Under the pieces are notes generated by a model. That model had not been told where the DNA came from. It searched no databases and saw only the letters and a program-made list of their open reading frames with translations. The position numbers and the translations under genes are program-made. DNA of 5,141 nt from Flavobacteriales bacterium (lineage in GTDB: Bacteria > Bacteroidota > Bacteroidia > Flavobacteriales_E > Vicingaceae). Location: contig DNDT01000338.1 in the NCBI GenBank assembly GCA_003487525.1, positions 1 through 5,141 of the forward strand, given 5' to 3'. Shown one piece after another: positions 5,073 to 5,141 of this stretch (the first letter of the stretch is position 1; every line of letters starts with the position of its first letter).

Positions 5073-5141
5073 ATGTCATCAGAACAATCCACTCGTCGAA
5101 AATTTTTAAAATTCCTTGGTTTATCAGCGGGGGTTACCCTG
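5073..5141 (+). CDS. Tat-exported protein, N-terminal signal only (runs off right edge)
   Basis: From the ATG at 5073, 23 codons are open to the window end: MSSEQS, then T-R-R-K-F-L-K (7-13), then the hydrophobic FLGLSAGVTL. This is a classical twin-arginine signal (S/T-R-R-x-F-L-K), as carried by folded, often cofactor-containing or oxidoreductase-type periplasmic proteins. The mature protein is outside the window, so its function is unknown. No Shine-Dalgarno sequence precedes the ATG (CCCAATTCTT). A poor -7-like TATTCTTT lies at 5051-5058. The gene is divergent from the large T9SS cargo gene. Confidence 0.8.
   Translation, partial: MSSEQSTRRKFLKFLGLSAGVTL

Noticed and set aside
1..5141. 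A defence system, mobile element or biosynthetic cluster
   Set aside because: The genes are unrelated by strand, promoter and predicted role, and none shows nuclease, transposase, integrase, toxin or biosynthetic motifs.

Overview
The window looks like a chromosomal segment of a free-living Bacteroidota bacterium, probably of the Flavobacteriales/Cytophagales type. The evidence is mutually consistent. Two secreted proteins end in type IX secretion (T9SS) sorting domains with YPNP motifs. Promoter-like sequences fit the Bacteroidota pattern of TTG, about 18 nt, then TAnnTTTG. The starts lack clear Shine-Dalgarno sequences and have A/T-rich bases before the ATG. The genus cannot be named from this sequence alone.

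Layout from left to right: (1) the 5' end of a lipoprotein gene on the minus strand runs off the left edge. (2) A DUF1761-type membrane protein (298-735, minus) follows, with an intrinsic terminator at 219-243. (3) A divergent intergenic region (736-930) carries promoter-like elements, a 10-A run, paired TTGCAA sites and a C-rich degenerate 7-bp repeat. (4) A CvfB/YitL-family S1 RNA-binding protein (931-1947, plus) has an unusual acidic insertion of about 60 residues inside its first S1 domain. (5) A short spacer holds an 8-bp tandem repeat. (6) A five-helix membrane protein of unknown function lies at 2044-2538 (plus). (7) Two convergent genes encode T9SS-exported proteins (2604-3494 plus and 3520-4884 minus), separated by a hairpin that can terminate both. 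(8) The start of a gene for a Tat-signal protein (5073 onward, plus) runs off the right edge.

The genes do not form an obvious pathway or operon. Strand switches and individual promoter-like sites suggest mostly single-gene transcription units. Four of the seven genes encode exported proteins (one lipoprotein, two T9SS cargos, one Tat substrate), two encode inner-membrane proteins, and one encodes a cytoplasmic RNA-binding regulator. I see no mobile element, CRISPR array, RNA gene or recognisable defence system. The points most worth a second look are the acidic insertion in the CvfB-like protein, its possibly leaderless promoter, and the inverted and tandem short repeats around that gene.
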